DNA from: an uncultured Acidobacteriaceae bacterium
Lineage (GTDB): Bacteria > Acidobacteriota > Terriglobia > Terriglobales > Acidobacteriaceae
Direction: 5' to 3'
Assembly: GCA_903911925.1 (NCBI GenBank)
Contig: CAIWFH010000211.1
Span: 1 to 50,197 of the forward strand
DNA length: 50,197 bases
Positions 40,962-49,651 of this stretch are shown in pieces; position 1 is the first letter of the stretch; each line of letters begins with the position of its first letter. Below the pieces are notes generated by a model. That model was not told where the DNA came from. It searched no databases and was given only the letters and a program-made list of their open reading frames with translations. Made by a program: the position numbers and the translations under genes.

Positions 40962-43469
40962 ATGGCGGAAGGCGCTACCTGCGGTCTGTGCGAACTGCCC
41001 TGCGGCCGGAAGCCGCAGGTGCGCAGTTACGATGGCGGCGACATTGCTTTCTGCTGCATGGGCTGCGCGAATGTGCACGCCATTCTGCTTGAAAGCGGCG
41101 TACTGACCAGCGGACAGAACATTCGCGAGACTGAAGTTTTTCGCCGCAGCCTGGAGCTCGGCCTCATTTCCAACCCAGAGATCAACGCGCCGGTTGTTGT
41201 TGTCGACCCGAGTGCTCCTACACAGGAAGTGCTGCTCCAGGTAAACGGGATGTGGTGTTCGGCCTGCGCGTGGCTCATTGAGCACGCGCTGCGGAAGTTG
41301 CCCGGCGTTGTGTCTGCCGACGTGTTCTTTGCCTCCGATCTTGCCAAGATCAAGTACTGCCCGCAATACCTGCCGCCCGACTCAATCACGGCGCGGATAA
41401 AAAAACTGGGTTACGAAGCATCCCGGTTCGACGGCGAAAACACTGCCGCAAAAACAGAGTCACGGGACCTGTTGCTGCGCCTGGGTGTTGCCGCTTTTCT
41501 GTGGGCGAACATTGCAGGTTTCAGCACCATCCTCTACGTTGGCTACTTTGAGCAGATAGCGCCAAGCGCCGCACGCGTACTGCCAGTGTTCCTGCTGCTT
41601 CTTACCACGCCACTGGTGTTCTATTGCGCGTGGCCCATTCTGCGCACCGCTGCAGTAGGTCTTGCGAACCGGCAGATCCGGATGGAGGCTCTACTTGCGC
41701 TTGGCGTTCTGTCTGCCTACTCGCTGAGCGCGGCCAAGGTTCTGCGCGGGGAGACTCATCTCTACTTTGATACGGCTGCTGCCATTGTTACCCTGGTGCT
41801 GACCGGCAAACTCATCGAGCGAGCGGCCAAGGACCGCGCAGCGCGCGCGATTGGAATGCTCTATCGCCTGATGCCAAAGAAGGTGCGGCTGATGAGCGCC
41901 GCGGGCGAGCGATTCGTTTCGATCGACGCCCTGGAGCCGGGCCAGGTTTTCGTGGTGAAGGCAGGCGAGCGCATTCCGGCCGACGGCGTCATCGTCGACG
42001 GCGAGACATATACCGACGAGTCGCTGTTGAGCGGAGAAGCCGCGCCGGTTGCCAAGCGGCCGGGCGATACAGTTGTCTCCGGCAGTCTGAATGCCGGCAG
42101 CATGATACAGGTGCGAGCCACAAGAACCTCAGACGACAGCGCGCTGGCGCAAATTATCCGGCTGGTTGAGCGCGCATTGGCCAGCCGCGCGCCCATCGAG
42201 CGCACAGTGGATCACATAGCCCGCGTATTTGTTCCGCTGGTTGTTTTACTGGCCCTCGCCGATTTCGCGCTTCTGGTTGCCACGCATGCCAGCGTTGCCG
42301 ACGCCATGATGCGGGCCACGACAATTCTTGTGATCGCCTGCCCCTGCGCGTTGGGGCTGGCAACTCCGCTGGCTATCACGGCGGCGGTTGGCTCCGCCTC
42401 AAAAGACGGCCTGCTTATCAGCGACAGCTCGATGCTTGAGACGATGGGCAAGATTGACGTTGTTGTGCTCGACAAGACAGGGACGATCACGCGCGGTGAT
42501 TTCAAACTGGTGGAGTTTGCCGCTGTTGAGGAGAGGACTGAGGCTCTTCTGGGGACCTCGCCGAGTGCGGGCTCTACTCCTGCACCATCAGGACAAGACC
42601 GGCAGACGCAGTTTGTGACCGAATTGCTGCCGATGCTTGCGGGCATTGAAATATGGTCGGAGCATCTGCTGGGGCGCGCACTGGTTCAGTATGCGCGCGA
42701 GCAAAGCGTGCAGCCACAGGACGCTTGCGAGATAGAAATACACAAAGGCTTGGGAATCAGCGGGTTTGTTGCCGGGCGCCGCATCTACGTCGGGAATCGG
42801 CAGCTGATGACGGATATAGCCGCTGAAGTGGATGGCGGCGCAGACGAACCTGCGCTTGAATGGCAGCATGCGGGGCGAACGGTGGCATTTTTTGCATGGG
42901 ATGGAGCGGTGCGCGGAGTGCTGGCTTTTGGCGATGAGGTCAAGCCGGGCGCGGCTGAGATGGTAGAGAAGCTGCGTGCGCGCGGAATGGCGGTGAAGGT
43001 TGTTTCGGGCGATGCCTACGCGACTACGGGGTCCGTGGCCCGGCGCATCGGAGTAGACGACTTTGTTGCAGAGGCGACACCCGCAGCCAAGGCGCGCATT
43101 GTGGAAGACCTGCAGAGAGCGGGAAAGCGCGTGGCTCTTATTGGCGACGGGGTAAACGACGCCCCAGCACTGGCCCAAGCCGACCTGGGCATCGCTCTCG
43201 GAACGGGAGCCGACATCGCCATGGGGGCTGCCCCGGTGGTGTTGGTCAGCGGCGCTCTTTCGAAGGTGGAAGAAGTCTTCAGCCTGGGAGCGAAAACTAC
43301 ACGCGTGGTGCGCCAAAACCTATTCTGGGCGTTCTTCTACAACATCGCCGGCATCACGCTCGCGTTGAGTGGGGTGCTTACCCCCATCTTTGCAGCCGCG
43401 GCAATGCTTCTCTCAAGCACGTCCGTGGTGGCAAACTCAATGCGCCTCACAAGGCAGGAAGGAAAGTAG
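40962..43469 (+). CDS. ccoI: Copper-transporting P1B-type ATPase, CcoI/FixI
   Basis: An 835-aa P-type ATPase. A Cys-rich N-terminal metal-binding domain (CGLCELPC and CCMGC, residues 7-35) precedes a heavy-metal-associated domain with GMWCSAC (Cys99 and Cys102). Eight membrane helices follow, with the ion-channel motif CPC (460-462), the phosphorylation site DKTGT (504-508) and the hinge GDGVNDAP. This is the CtpA/CcoI subtype that exports Cu(I) to the periplasm for loading CuB of the oxidase. It lies near the end of the cbb3 locus, as usual. The ribosome-binding site GGAG overlaps the end of the preceding gene. Confidence 0.95.
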   Translation: MAEGATCGLCELPCGRKPQVRSYDGGDIAFCCMGCANVHAILLESGVLTSGQNIRETEVFRRSLELGLISNPEINAPVVVVDPSAPTQEVLLQVNGMWCSACAWLIEHALRKLPGVVSADVFFASDLAKIKYCPQYLPPDSITARIKKLGYEASRFDGENTAAKTESRDLLLRLGVAAFLWANIAGFSTILYVGYFEQIAPSAARVLPVFLLLLTTPLVFYCAWPILRTAAVGLANRQIRMEALLALGVLSAYSLSAAKVLRGETHLYFDTAAAIVTLVLTGKLIERAAKDRAARAIGMLYRLMPKKVRLMSAAGERFVSIDALEPGQVFVVKAGERIPADGVIVDGETYTDESLLSGEAAPVAKRPGDTVVSGSLNAGSMIQVRATRTSDDSALAQIIRLVERALASRAPIERTVDHIARVFVPLVVLLALADFALLVATHASVADAMMRATTILVIACPCALGLATPLAITAAVGSASKDGLLISDSSMLETMGKIDVVVLDKTGTITRGDFKLVEFAAVEERTEALLGTSPSAGSTPAPSGQDRQTQFVTELLPMLAGIEIWSEHLLGRALVQYAREQSVQPQDACEIEIHKGLGISGFVAGRRIYVGNRQLMTDIAAEVDGGADEPALEWQHAGRTVAFFAWDGAVRGVLAFGDEVKPGAAEMVEKLRARGMAVKVVSGDAYATTGSVARRIGVDDFVAEATPAAKARIVEDLQRAGKRVALIGDGVNDAPALAQADLGIALGTGADIAMGAAPVVLVSGALSKVEEVFSLGAKTTRVVRQNLFWAFFYNIAGITLALSGVLTPIFAAAAMLLSSTSVVANSMRLTRQEGK

Positions 43470-43478
43470 CAGGCGCAC

Positions 43479-43958
43479 ATGACAAATCTCGCTTCATCGA
43501 TGCAACTGACGCGCGCCGCGGATTATGCGACTCGTGTCATGGTCTACCTGGCGGCGCAGCCGGGCAATCAGCGAGTATTTCTTCCCGCGCTGGCCGAGGC
43601 CACAGCGGTTCCGAGCAGCTTTCTCTCCAAGGTATTGCAGGCCCTGACGCGCGCGGGAATGGTTTCATCACGGCGCGGACAGCAAGGCGGCTTTCAGATT
43701 CTTCCCAGGGGACGCCAGGCATCCGTGCGCACGGTTGTGGAGGCCATTGACGGACCGATCAACCTGAATGTCTGCATGCTGCATGGGGCGGGCTGCAACC
43801 GGAAACCATGGTGCCCGGCGCACCCTGTCTGGGTGGAGGCCCAGGGGGCCATGTTGAAGGTGCTGGACGCGGCCAAAATTGCCGATCTCTCGGAGGGCTT
43901 AACGGATTCAATGCCCAGCCAGCCGACGCTTCTTCCGAGTCTCCTGAGGGAGGATTAG
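43479..43958 (+). CDS. Rrf2 family Fe-S transcriptional regulator
   Basis: A 159-aa Rrf2-type regulator. A winged helix occupies about 8-85 (MQLTRAADYATRVMVYLAAQ; VPSSFLSKVLQALTRAGMV; GGFQILPRG). Three cysteines follow at 99, 106 and 112 (CMLHGAGC and CNRKPWC), matching the cluster-binding cysteines of IscR, NsrR and RirA with CX6CX5C spacing. It may sense Fe-S status, NO or iron. It is the last gene of the cbb3 locus, 9 bp after ccoI, so it may feed back on the oxidase. The true start could be the second ATG seven codons later, where many homologues begin. Confidence 0.9.
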   Translation: MTNLASSMQLTRAADYATRVMVYLAAQPGNQRVFLPALAEATAVPSSFLSKVLQALTRAGMVSSRRGQQGGFQILPRGRQASVRTVVEAIDGPINLNVCMLHGAGCNRKPWCPAHPVWVEAQGAMLKVLDAAKIADLSEGLTDSMPSQPTLLPSLLRED

Positions 43959-44028
43959 TTTGGTTCGCCTGCCGGCGATTCCGATGATTGGGAAGCGATG
44001 GTAACTAAACGAATAAACACAACACCGC

Positions 44029-44070
44029 GACCTCATGAAACAACCGCGTGCGCGGCTGTTTCATGAGGTC
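44029..44070. terminator. 20-bp-stem hairpin between convergent genes
   Basis: GACCTCATGAAACAACCGCG (44029-44048) pairs with CGCGGCTGTTTCATGAGGTC (44051-44070) with one mismatch and almost no loop. TTTTT follows near 44085. It probably ends both the cbb3 locus and the minus-strand gene. The stem is unusually long for a terminator. Confidence 0.8.
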
Positions 44071-44149
44071 CTGTGCATATTGAGTTTTTGAAAAGCTGCA
44101 AAGCAGGCTGAAAGAACCGCGACGCTTTTACTGCCCTTCCCGCGAATCC

Positions 44150-44614
44150 TTATTCAATTGTGGAGGCGCACTTCTTCGATCCGTCGTCAGTCCACGATGT
44201 TCCATCAGCGAAGTTCAACTTAAAGAGAAACACCTGAACGCCGTTGCGATGCTGCGGGTCGTCGGCATGGAAGCCACTCTTCATTTCGATGGTGGTTTCC
44301 TCTGAAAGCTTGTCGGTCTTGCCGGGCTTGACTTCGTGTTTGTCGAGGAGGATTTTCTCGTAGTCCGTGTGATGGCCCACGGAGTCATAGACGATAACGC
44401 CGAACTTCGAATTTGCAATCGTCTTGTCCGAAGTGTTTGTGAACGAGACGCTTACGTAGGAACCCTTCGGGCTGTCCTTGCCGTGCATCATGGCTTTGAA
44501 CTCGACCGGGCACTTGTTGTCATTTTTGGCATCTGGCGCGGCCGCTGGAGTCTGGGCCAAAACGGGCAGTACCGCGGAAAGGGTTAAAGCAAGAAATGCA
44601 ATCTTTGTATTCAA
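44150..44614 (-). CDS. Secreted protein of unknown function, TTG start
   Basis: A 154-aa exported protein. The signal peptide MNTKIAFLALTLSAVLPVLA is followed by a beta-rich domain: SYVSVSFTNTSDKTIANSKFGVIVYD and HEVKPGKTDKLSEE are typical of an Ig-like or FxLYD-like sandwich, and a C-terminal strand pair FLFKLNFADGTSWTDDG ends in a Cys-containing tail. Cys35 and the near-terminal Cys could form a disulphide. It starts at TTG, supported by GAGGAG 5 nt upstream. I do not know its function. Confidence 0.75.
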   Translation of the reverse strand: MNTKIAFLALTLSAVLPVLAQTPAAAPDAKNDNKCPVEFKAMMHGKDSPKGSYVSVSFTNTSDKTIANSKFGVIVYDSVGHHTDYEKILLDKHEVKPGKTDKLSEETTIEMKSGFHADDPQHRNGVQVFLFKLNFADGTSWTDDGSKKCASTIE

Positions 44615-44778
44615 TTCGTCTCCTCAAGCTTCCTCCCTTAACGATACACCCCCGCACGCAGGTTTCCGGCGATTCGGGGCGCTTGACTCGAGCGAAAAAT
44701 GGGCAGCACGAGCGGGTGCGGCAATTTGGTGGTAAGTTGCTTGTTATCAACAGGGTGATCAGGGAGCGATTCAAGGAA

Positions 44779-45180
44779 CTAGCCGTTTTCAAGGCGCGTC
44801 TTTATATCGAGGTATGCCACCTGGATGAGCCTGATGAGCGAGGCGGCGTCGGTGGCAGTTTCCGGCGTCAGTTTCACGTGGCGCATGAACTTGCCGGAGC
44901 CCTGCAAGATGCGGGTCGGATCGGGCAATGCAGCGCCGTGAAAGAAGCCAACATTCACGTGCGAAGTGAAAACGTTGACGTACCCAAAGGGGGCATCGCC
45001 CAGGCATGCAACCGGACAGCCGTCATGCAGGATCTCTCGGACTTCGTCTCCGCATTTCCGCATCGCCTCAAACCACTTGCGGGCGATGGCTCCCAACTCG
45101 CCTGGGTGCCCTTTCATCCACGCATCGATGGCGGGATCGTGATCGACTGTGCCGTTGAATCGCAGCAATTCCGAATTCAT
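44779..45180 (-). CDS. DUF1801 family protein
   Basis: A 133-aa protein of the DUF1801 (YdhG/YjhX-like) fold. Recognisable landmarks are a helical start, VACLGDAPFGYVNVFTSHV, the block GFFHGAALPDP, the GSGKFMRHVKL motif, and a C-terminal helix LIRLIQVAYLDIKTRL. The family's biochemical role is unknown; a related yeast-like domain binds iron-sulfur or frataxin-like partners only in some annotations. AAGAGG lies before the ATG. It follows the MFS gene on the same strand by 66 bp. Confidence 0.85.
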   Translation of the reverse strand: MNSELLRFNGTVDHDPAIDAWMKGHPGELGAIARKWFEAMRKCGDEVREILHDGCPVACLGDAPFGYVNVFTSHVNVGFFHGAALPDPTRILQGSGKFMRHVKLTPETATDAASLIRLIQVAYLDIKTRLENG

Positions 45181-45246
45181 CGCCGCCTCTTTTCAACTTG
45201 TGGTTATATATTATGCGGTGCTCTGGATGCCTACAAATAAGCTGCA

Positions 45247-46587
45247 CTAGTGAGTGAGTTGCCGAATGGAGACTGCACTCAGAGCCGCGATGACCAGGGG
45301 AATCGCAAGCACCAGAAAGAGTGCAATTAGCGGGAGGTGCAGTGAGAGGATGTAGCCCGCCATCATGGGTCCGATCACGGCTCCAGCGCGCCCCAGGCCC
45401 ATCGCCCACCCGAGTCCGGAACTGCGTACCTCCACAGGGTAAACGCAGGCCGCCAGGGGATAGATGCCGTTGAATCCGCCTTGAAGGGTTATACCGATGG
45501 CGATGGCCGTGAGCAGTACAGCGCCCACCGGCATTTTGACTCCGCCAAACACGATCAGAAGCGCGGCGGCAGTCAACAAGAAGCTGGCAATGAGCGGCTT
45601 CAGACTGGCCGAGTCCGCCAGGCGAGACAGAACGACGGTTCCGGCAAAAGCACCGATGTTGTAAACGGCGCCGGCAAAAATTCCGGCCTTTGGATCGAGG
45701 CCGGCATCGATAGCCAGCTTGGGTATCCAACTGACGATTGAATAAAGAACCATGTAGCCGAAGAAGATAGCGGACCACAAAAACAACGTGTCGTGACGCA
45801 AGCTCTTGCCGAGAAGCCTGGACAAGACATGCTTCTCGCGCGGCTTAGGCGAAGGCAGTGTTTTGGGTGAAGGCTCGTCGAGCGGGTGATTCATGTAGTT
45901 GAGTGGCTCAGGCGATGCGCCGCCGCGGAGATGCTCAAGAAAGGCGACAGACTCCGGCAGCAGAAGGAGGCCAATGGGAAAAAGCACCAGGGAGCCGAAG
46001 CCGGAGAACAGCAGGATGCCGCGCCATGAGTGATGAGCGAGCGCCCAGGCAGTGACGAAGCCCGTGGCAGTGGCGCCGATGGGGTAGCCAGCCTGAAGCA
46101 GCCCGACAGAGAAATTACGCCTGTGCGGCGGCGCAAACTCAGCCACTAGTGCGGTCATGCACGCAAGAACCGTCCCGATCCCCATACCGACGAGCACGCG
46201 CGCCAGAAGCAGGGCGACGACACTGGCAGCGAATCCGCTCAAGAGCATACCCGCCGACATCATCAACAGCGATGACAGGATCAGTGGGCGCCTGCCGTAT
46301 CGGTCGCCGAGGGGCGCGATGATCAGTCCGCCGATGGCCATGCCGACCAGCGCTGCGCTGAACAGCTCTCCGAGGGTTGTTGGCGAAAGTGCCCAGTCCC
46401 TGGCGATGGACGGAGCCAGGTAGGACATGAGAAAGACGTTCATGCCGTCCACGGCATTGATGATGAAACACAATCCGACGACGAGGAGCGAAAGCCGAGA
46501 CCATTGTTCGGTCTTTTCGCTACCTGGGCCGTTGGGCGCAGGCGGGGACTTCGCAGCGCGATGAGTTGCATGTTCGGCTGTTGTCAT
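45247..46587 (-). CDS. MFS transporter, aromatic acid:H+ symporter (AAHS) type
   Basis: A 446-aa twelve-helix transporter. The first helix carries NAVDGMNVFLMSYLAPSIA (DGxN in place of the DGxD of PcaK-like members), then LGDRYGRRPLIL between helices 2 and 3 and ARVLVGMGIGTVLACM in helix 4. A central loop of about 45 residues is Pro/Lys-rich. The AAHS family imports aromatic acids and related carboxylates such as 4-hydroxybenzoate or quinate. The next gene upstream encodes a quinate/shikimate dehydrogenase, which favours quinate or shikimate as substrate. The ATG overlaps the stop of a seven-codon reading frame that has its own strong ribosome-binding site. Confidence 0.88.
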   Translation of the reverse strand: MTTAEHATHRAAKSPPAPNGPGSEKTEQWSRLSLLVVGLCFIINAVDGMNVFLMSYLAPSIARDWALSPTTLGELFSAALVGMAIGGLIIAPLGDRYGRRPLILSSLLMMSAGMLLSGFAASVVALLLARVLVGMGIGTVLACMTALVAEFAPPHRRNFSVGLLQAGYPIGATATGFVTAWALAHHSWRGILLFSGFGSLVLFPIGLLLLPESVAFLEHLRGGASPEPLNYMNHPLDEPSPKTLPSPKPREKHVLSRLLGKSLRHDTLFLWSAIFFGYMVLYSIVSWIPKLAIDAGLDPKAGIFAGAVYNIGAFAGTVVLSRLADSASLKPLIASFLLTAAALLIVFGGVKMPVGAVLLTAIAIGITLQGGFNGIYPLAACVYPVEVRSSGLGWAMGLGRAGAVIGPMMAGYILSLHLPLIALFLVLAIPLVIAALSAVSIRQLTH

Positions 46588-46607
46588 TGCTTGAAGGAAT
46601 CCGCCAT
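46584..46607 (-). promoter_or_regulatory. Seven-codon leader frame coupled to the MFS gene
   Basis: AGGAGATAACC precedes an ATG that reads MADSFKQ then stops. Its TGA overlaps the MFS ATG (ATGA). It could be a leader peptide for translational coupling. Alternatively, a one-base frameshift may have split off the true N-terminus. Confidence 0.5.
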
Positions 46608-46617
46608 GGTTATCTCC

Positions 46618-46690
46618 TGGTGCACGGGGTTATTTGAGCATTGTGGTATCCCACCCATTCCGCAAAAGACGCGGAATGGATGGGGCACCG
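46618..46690 (+). repeat. Hairpin repeat copy 5
   Basis: The stem is CCATTCCGC (46655-46663) with GCGGAATGG (46671-46679), enclosing a 7-nt loop, and is preceded by TGTGGTATCCCACC. It lies between the quinate dehydrogenase and MFS genes. The rest of the gap to 46894 shows no gene. Confidence 0.9.
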
Positions 46691-46894
46691 AGCCCTTGTG
46701 CGGATTGAGCATTGTAAATGCAGGTCCGTCGACTCGCTGTACTCGCTCAGGATGACTGCTTTGTTTTGGTGCGGTCGTATCTCGCCTGCGCGAGTAAACA
46801 TGCTCAGAATAAATGATGCGTATGCGAATCCGCCGCGAGGAAGCTGGAGGCTGCGCACGCGGCAGCGAAACCGGCAAGGCGGCTCGCTTCGCGC

Positions 46895-47773
46895 TCAGAC
46901 TGGCTGTTGGGCGATGAAGTGCCGTTGCATTCGGTCCGCGTTCGCCTCAAGACCAGTGAACAATCGGAAGGCTCCGATTGCCTGGTGAACCGCCATTCCG
47001 CTGCCGTCGAGGGTGCGGCAGCCAGCCGCCCGCGCTTGACGCAGAAGCTCTGTTTCCAGAGGGAAATAGACGATCTCGGCCACCCACAAATCGCTGCGCA
47101 GGAGTGAAGCGAGGAGGGGCAATCCGGGATGGCTCTTCATGCCGGTGGGCGTGGCATGAACCAGGCCTTGCGCGTCGGCAAGGCTGGCGGCAATATCGTT
47201 AGATTCGCGGATACGGTCGGAGCCAAACTCGCGGCCGTAGCGCTCGACCAGCGCAGCGCAACGGGCCGCTTCGTGATCGATAACGGTGAGGCGGCTGCAG
47301 CCCATTTTCAGCAACGCGTAGGCCGTTGTAGCCCCCGCTCCGCCCGCGCCCAGCTGCACCACGCGCTGCAGGGACGCGACCTCGAGCTTGCTCAGCGTTC
47401 CTTCGCGGAAGCCGAGCCAGTCAGTGTTGTGACCGAATCGCCGACCATCGCGAAGCACCACCGTATTGATGGCGCCAATCGCGCCTGCATCTGCTGAGAT
47501 GTCAGTGAGGAGAGGAAGCACCAATTGTTTGCAGGGATGCGTGATGTTCAAGCCGGCAAAGCCTGCGCTCTCGGCTGCATCGAGAATCTCAGGCAGAGCG
47601 TCGGGCTGCAACCCCAGAGCGTATAGATCGATCAGTTGGTACTGGCAGGTGAGCCGGTGCTCCGCGGCTTCGCGTTCATGCATGGCAGGGGTTCGCGACG
47701 CCTGAATGCCAGAGCCGACCAAGCCGAGCTTGAGTTCAGCCCGGTTGCCTTGAAGATAAGTGCGCAGGTGCAT
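46895..47773 (-). CDS. Quinate/shikimate dehydrogenase (AroE family)
   Basis: A 292-aa member of the shikimate dehydrogenase family. The substrate domain shows SRTPAMHE (26-33), GLNITHPCKQ with catalytic Lys82, and HNTDWLGF with catalytic Asp118. The cofactor fold has GAGGAG (142-147), and an acidic Asp166 at the end of the second strand (TVIDHE) predicts NAD rather than NADP. The SRTPAMHE form and NAD preference are those of catabolic quinate/shikimate dehydrogenases more than of biosynthetic AroE. With the AAHS transporter it probably serves quinate or shikimate use; a biosynthetic role cannot be excluded. The ribosome-binding site is weak. Confidence 0.88.
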   Translation of the reverse strand: MHLRTYLQGNRAELKLGLVGSGIQASRTPAMHEREAAEHRLTCQYQLIDLYALGLQPDALPEILDAAESAGFAGLNITHPCKQLVLPLLTDISADAGAIGAINTVVLRDGRRFGHNTDWLGFREGTLSKLEVASLQRVVQLGAGGAGATTAYALLKMGCSRLTVIDHEAARCAALVERYGREFGSDRIRESNDIAASLADAQGLVHATPTGMKSHPGLPLLASLLRSDLWVAEIVYFPLETELLRQARAAGCRTLDGSGMAVHQAIGAFRLFTGLEANADRMQRHFIAQQPV

Positions 47774-47855
47774 TACTCAACCCTACCGCAAGTGTTGCGG
47801 TAGCGAAATGCCGACTGAATTGGTTTGGTTAACTTTGGAAACGCTTCTGCAAATG

Positions 47856-47892
47856 CCGGCGTCCCCGCTGAAGACGAAAGCGAGGACGCCGG
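47856..47892 (-). terminator. Hairpin after the GGGtGRT gene
   Basis: CCGGCGTCCCCGC (47856-47868) pairs with GCGAGGACGCCGG (47880-47892) with one mismatch and an 11-nt loop. It lies 43 bp beyond the stop codon. The U run on the minus strand is short, so termination efficiency is uncertain. Confidence 0.55.
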
Positions 47893-47934
47893 ATTGCAAG
47901 TACGAATGAGCCGAGAGGCCCAAGGGTGGAACGG

Positions 47935-48951
47935 TTATGCGGTTACGGCAACCGGCTTCATTGCTTCTTCAACAGCGACCGCGACTGCGACCGATGCGCC
48001 GACCATGGGGTTGTTGCCCATGCCGATGAGGCCCATCATCTCAACGTGCGCTGGCACTGAAGACGATCCGGCAAACTGGGCATCAGAGTGCATGCGGCCC
48101 ATGGTATCGGTCATGCCATAGGAGGCGGGACCGGCACCCATGTTATCGGGATGCAGCGTTCTTCCAGTTCCTCCACCTGAGGCGACGGAGAAGAACTTCT
48201 TTCCGTCGAGAAGCCGTTCCTTTTTGTAGATAGCCATGACGGGATGCTGGAAGCGGGTTGGATTTGTGGAGTTGCCGGTGATGGCGACATCCACGCGCTC
48301 AAGGTGCATAATGGCAACGCCTTCACGCACATCGTCGGCGCCATAGCAGCGGACAGCCGCGCGCTCGCCCGCGGAATATGCCTTCTCACGCACGACCTTC
48401 AGTTCGCTGGTGGCATAGTCGAACTCGGTCTGGACGTATGTGAAGCCATTGACGCGCGAGATAATCATGGCCGCGTCTTTGCCCAGGCCATTGAGAATGA
48501 CACGCAAGGGTGACTTGCGCGCATTGTTGGCGGACTTGGCAAGGCCGATTGCGCCTTCAGCGGCGGCAAAGGATTCGTGGCCGGCGCAGAAGGCGAAGCA
48601 TCCGGTTTCTTCGCGCAGCAGCATGGCGGCCAGGTTGCCGTGACCGATGCCAACTTTGCGGTCGTCTGCGACTGAGCCGGGAATGCAAAAAGCCTGCAGG
48701 CCCTTGCCGAGCGTTTCGGCAATTTCAGCGGCGACGGTTTGTTTGTTCTTGATGGCAACAGCAGCGCCTATCAGATAGGCCCAGCCGGCATTCTCAAACG
48801 CGATGTTCTGAATGGACTTGACGATCTTGCGAACGTCCACATTTTGATCGAGGCAGATTTTCTCGGCTGATTCAAGCGAATCAATGCCCTCAGCCGCAAG
48901 AAAGGATCTGATCTGCGCAATCCTTCTTTCGTAACCTTCAAACAAAGCCAT
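47935..48951 (-). CDS. GGGtGRT protein
   Basis: A 338-aa protein named for its motif, here GGGTGRTLHPDNMG (about residue 266). Other strongly patterned blocks are CIPGSVADDRKVGIGHGNLAAMLL (split around SVADD), CFAFCAGHESFAAAEGAIG and ITGNSTNPTRFQHPVM. The Cys, His and Gly content suggests an enzyme or a cofactor-binding protein, but no activity is established. It lies 10 bp after a NifU-like scaffold gene, its standard partner. AAGGAGACGATT decides the start; an ATG 20 codons upstream lies in the partner's coding sequence. Confidence 0.92.
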   Translation of the reverse strand: MALFEGYERRIAQIRSFLAAEGIDSLESAEKICLDQNVDVRKIVKSIQNIAFENAGWAYLIGAAVAIKNKQTVAAEIAETLGKGLQAFCIPGSVADDRKVGIGHGNLAAMLLREETGCFAFCAGHESFAAAEGAIGLAKSANNARKSPLRVILNGLGKDAAMIISRVNGFTYVQTEFDYATSELKVVREKAYSAGERAAVRCYGADDVREGVAIMHLERVDVAITGNSTNPTRFQHPVMAIYKKERLLDGKKFFSVASGGGTGRTLHPDNMGAGPASYGMTDTMGRMHSDAQFAGSSSVPAHVEMMGLIGMGNNPMVGASVAVAVAVEEAMKPVAVTA

Positions 48952-48961
48952 AATCGTCTCC

Positions 48962-49651
48962 TTACTCCTTGCGCGGGTTGATGGTTTTGACGGCGTCGGC
49001 AAAACGGCCATAGGTGCCGGTTGCTTTGGTCAGCGCGGTCTGCGCGTCGACGCCTTTGGCGATCGAGTCCATCATGACGCCAAGACGAACAAACTTGTAA
49101 CCGATGATTTCGCTGTCCGCGTCGAGAGCGATTTCAGTCACGTAGCCTTCGGCCAATTCGAGATAGCGCGCGCCCTTTTCGCTGGTGCCGTACATGGTGG
49201 CAGTCACGCTGCGCAGACCCTTGCCGAGATCTTCGAGGCCAGCGCCGATGGGCAGGCCGTCTTCAGAAAACGCTGTCTGAGTGCGGCCGTATACAATCTG
49301 CAGAAACAGTTCGCGCATGGCCACGTTGATGGCATCGCAAACGAGATCGGTATTCATGGCTTCAAGGATGGTTTTGCCGGGAAGAATTTCAGCGGCCATG
49401 GCTGCCGAGTGAGTCATTCCGGAGCAGCCGATGGTTTCAATCAGCGCTTCCTCGATGATTCCGTTCTTTACATTCAGCGTCAGCTTGCATGCTCCCTGCT
49501 GGGGCGCACACCAACCCACACCGTGGGTCAGACCCGAGACGTCGGTTACTTCCTTGACTTTGGTCCAACGGCCTTCTTGTGGGATAGGTGCCGGGCCGTG
49601 ATTCGGTCCCTTGGCAACTACACACATCTGCTCAATTTCGTGCGTATGCAT
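48962..49651 (-). CDS. NifU-like iron-sulfur cluster scaffold protein, partner of GGGtGRT
   Basis: A 229-aa protein with an IscU/NifU-N-like fold. Candidate cluster cysteines are in GVGWCAPQQGACKLTL, ETIGCSGMTHSAAM and TDLVCDAINVAM, matching the three-Cys pattern of IscU-type scaffolds. A C-terminal part of about 90 residues (from EDGLPIGAGLEDLGKGLRS) is specific to this subgroup. It probably builds or supplies an Fe-S cluster for the GGGtGRT protein. AGGAGC precedes the ATG. The predicted promoter lies about 180 nt upstream, leaving a long leader. Confidence 0.88.
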   Translation of the reverse strand: MHTHEIEQMCVVAKGPNHGPAPIPQEGRWTKVKEVTDVSGLTHGVGWCAPQQGACKLTLNVKNGIIEEALIETIGCSGMTHSAAMAAEILPGKTILEAMNTDLVCDAINVAMRELFLQIVYGRTQTAFSEDGLPIGAGLEDLGKGLRSVTATMYGTSEKGARYLELAEGYVTEIALDADSEIIGYKFVRLGVMMDSIAKGVDAQTALTKATGTYGRFADAVKTINPRKE

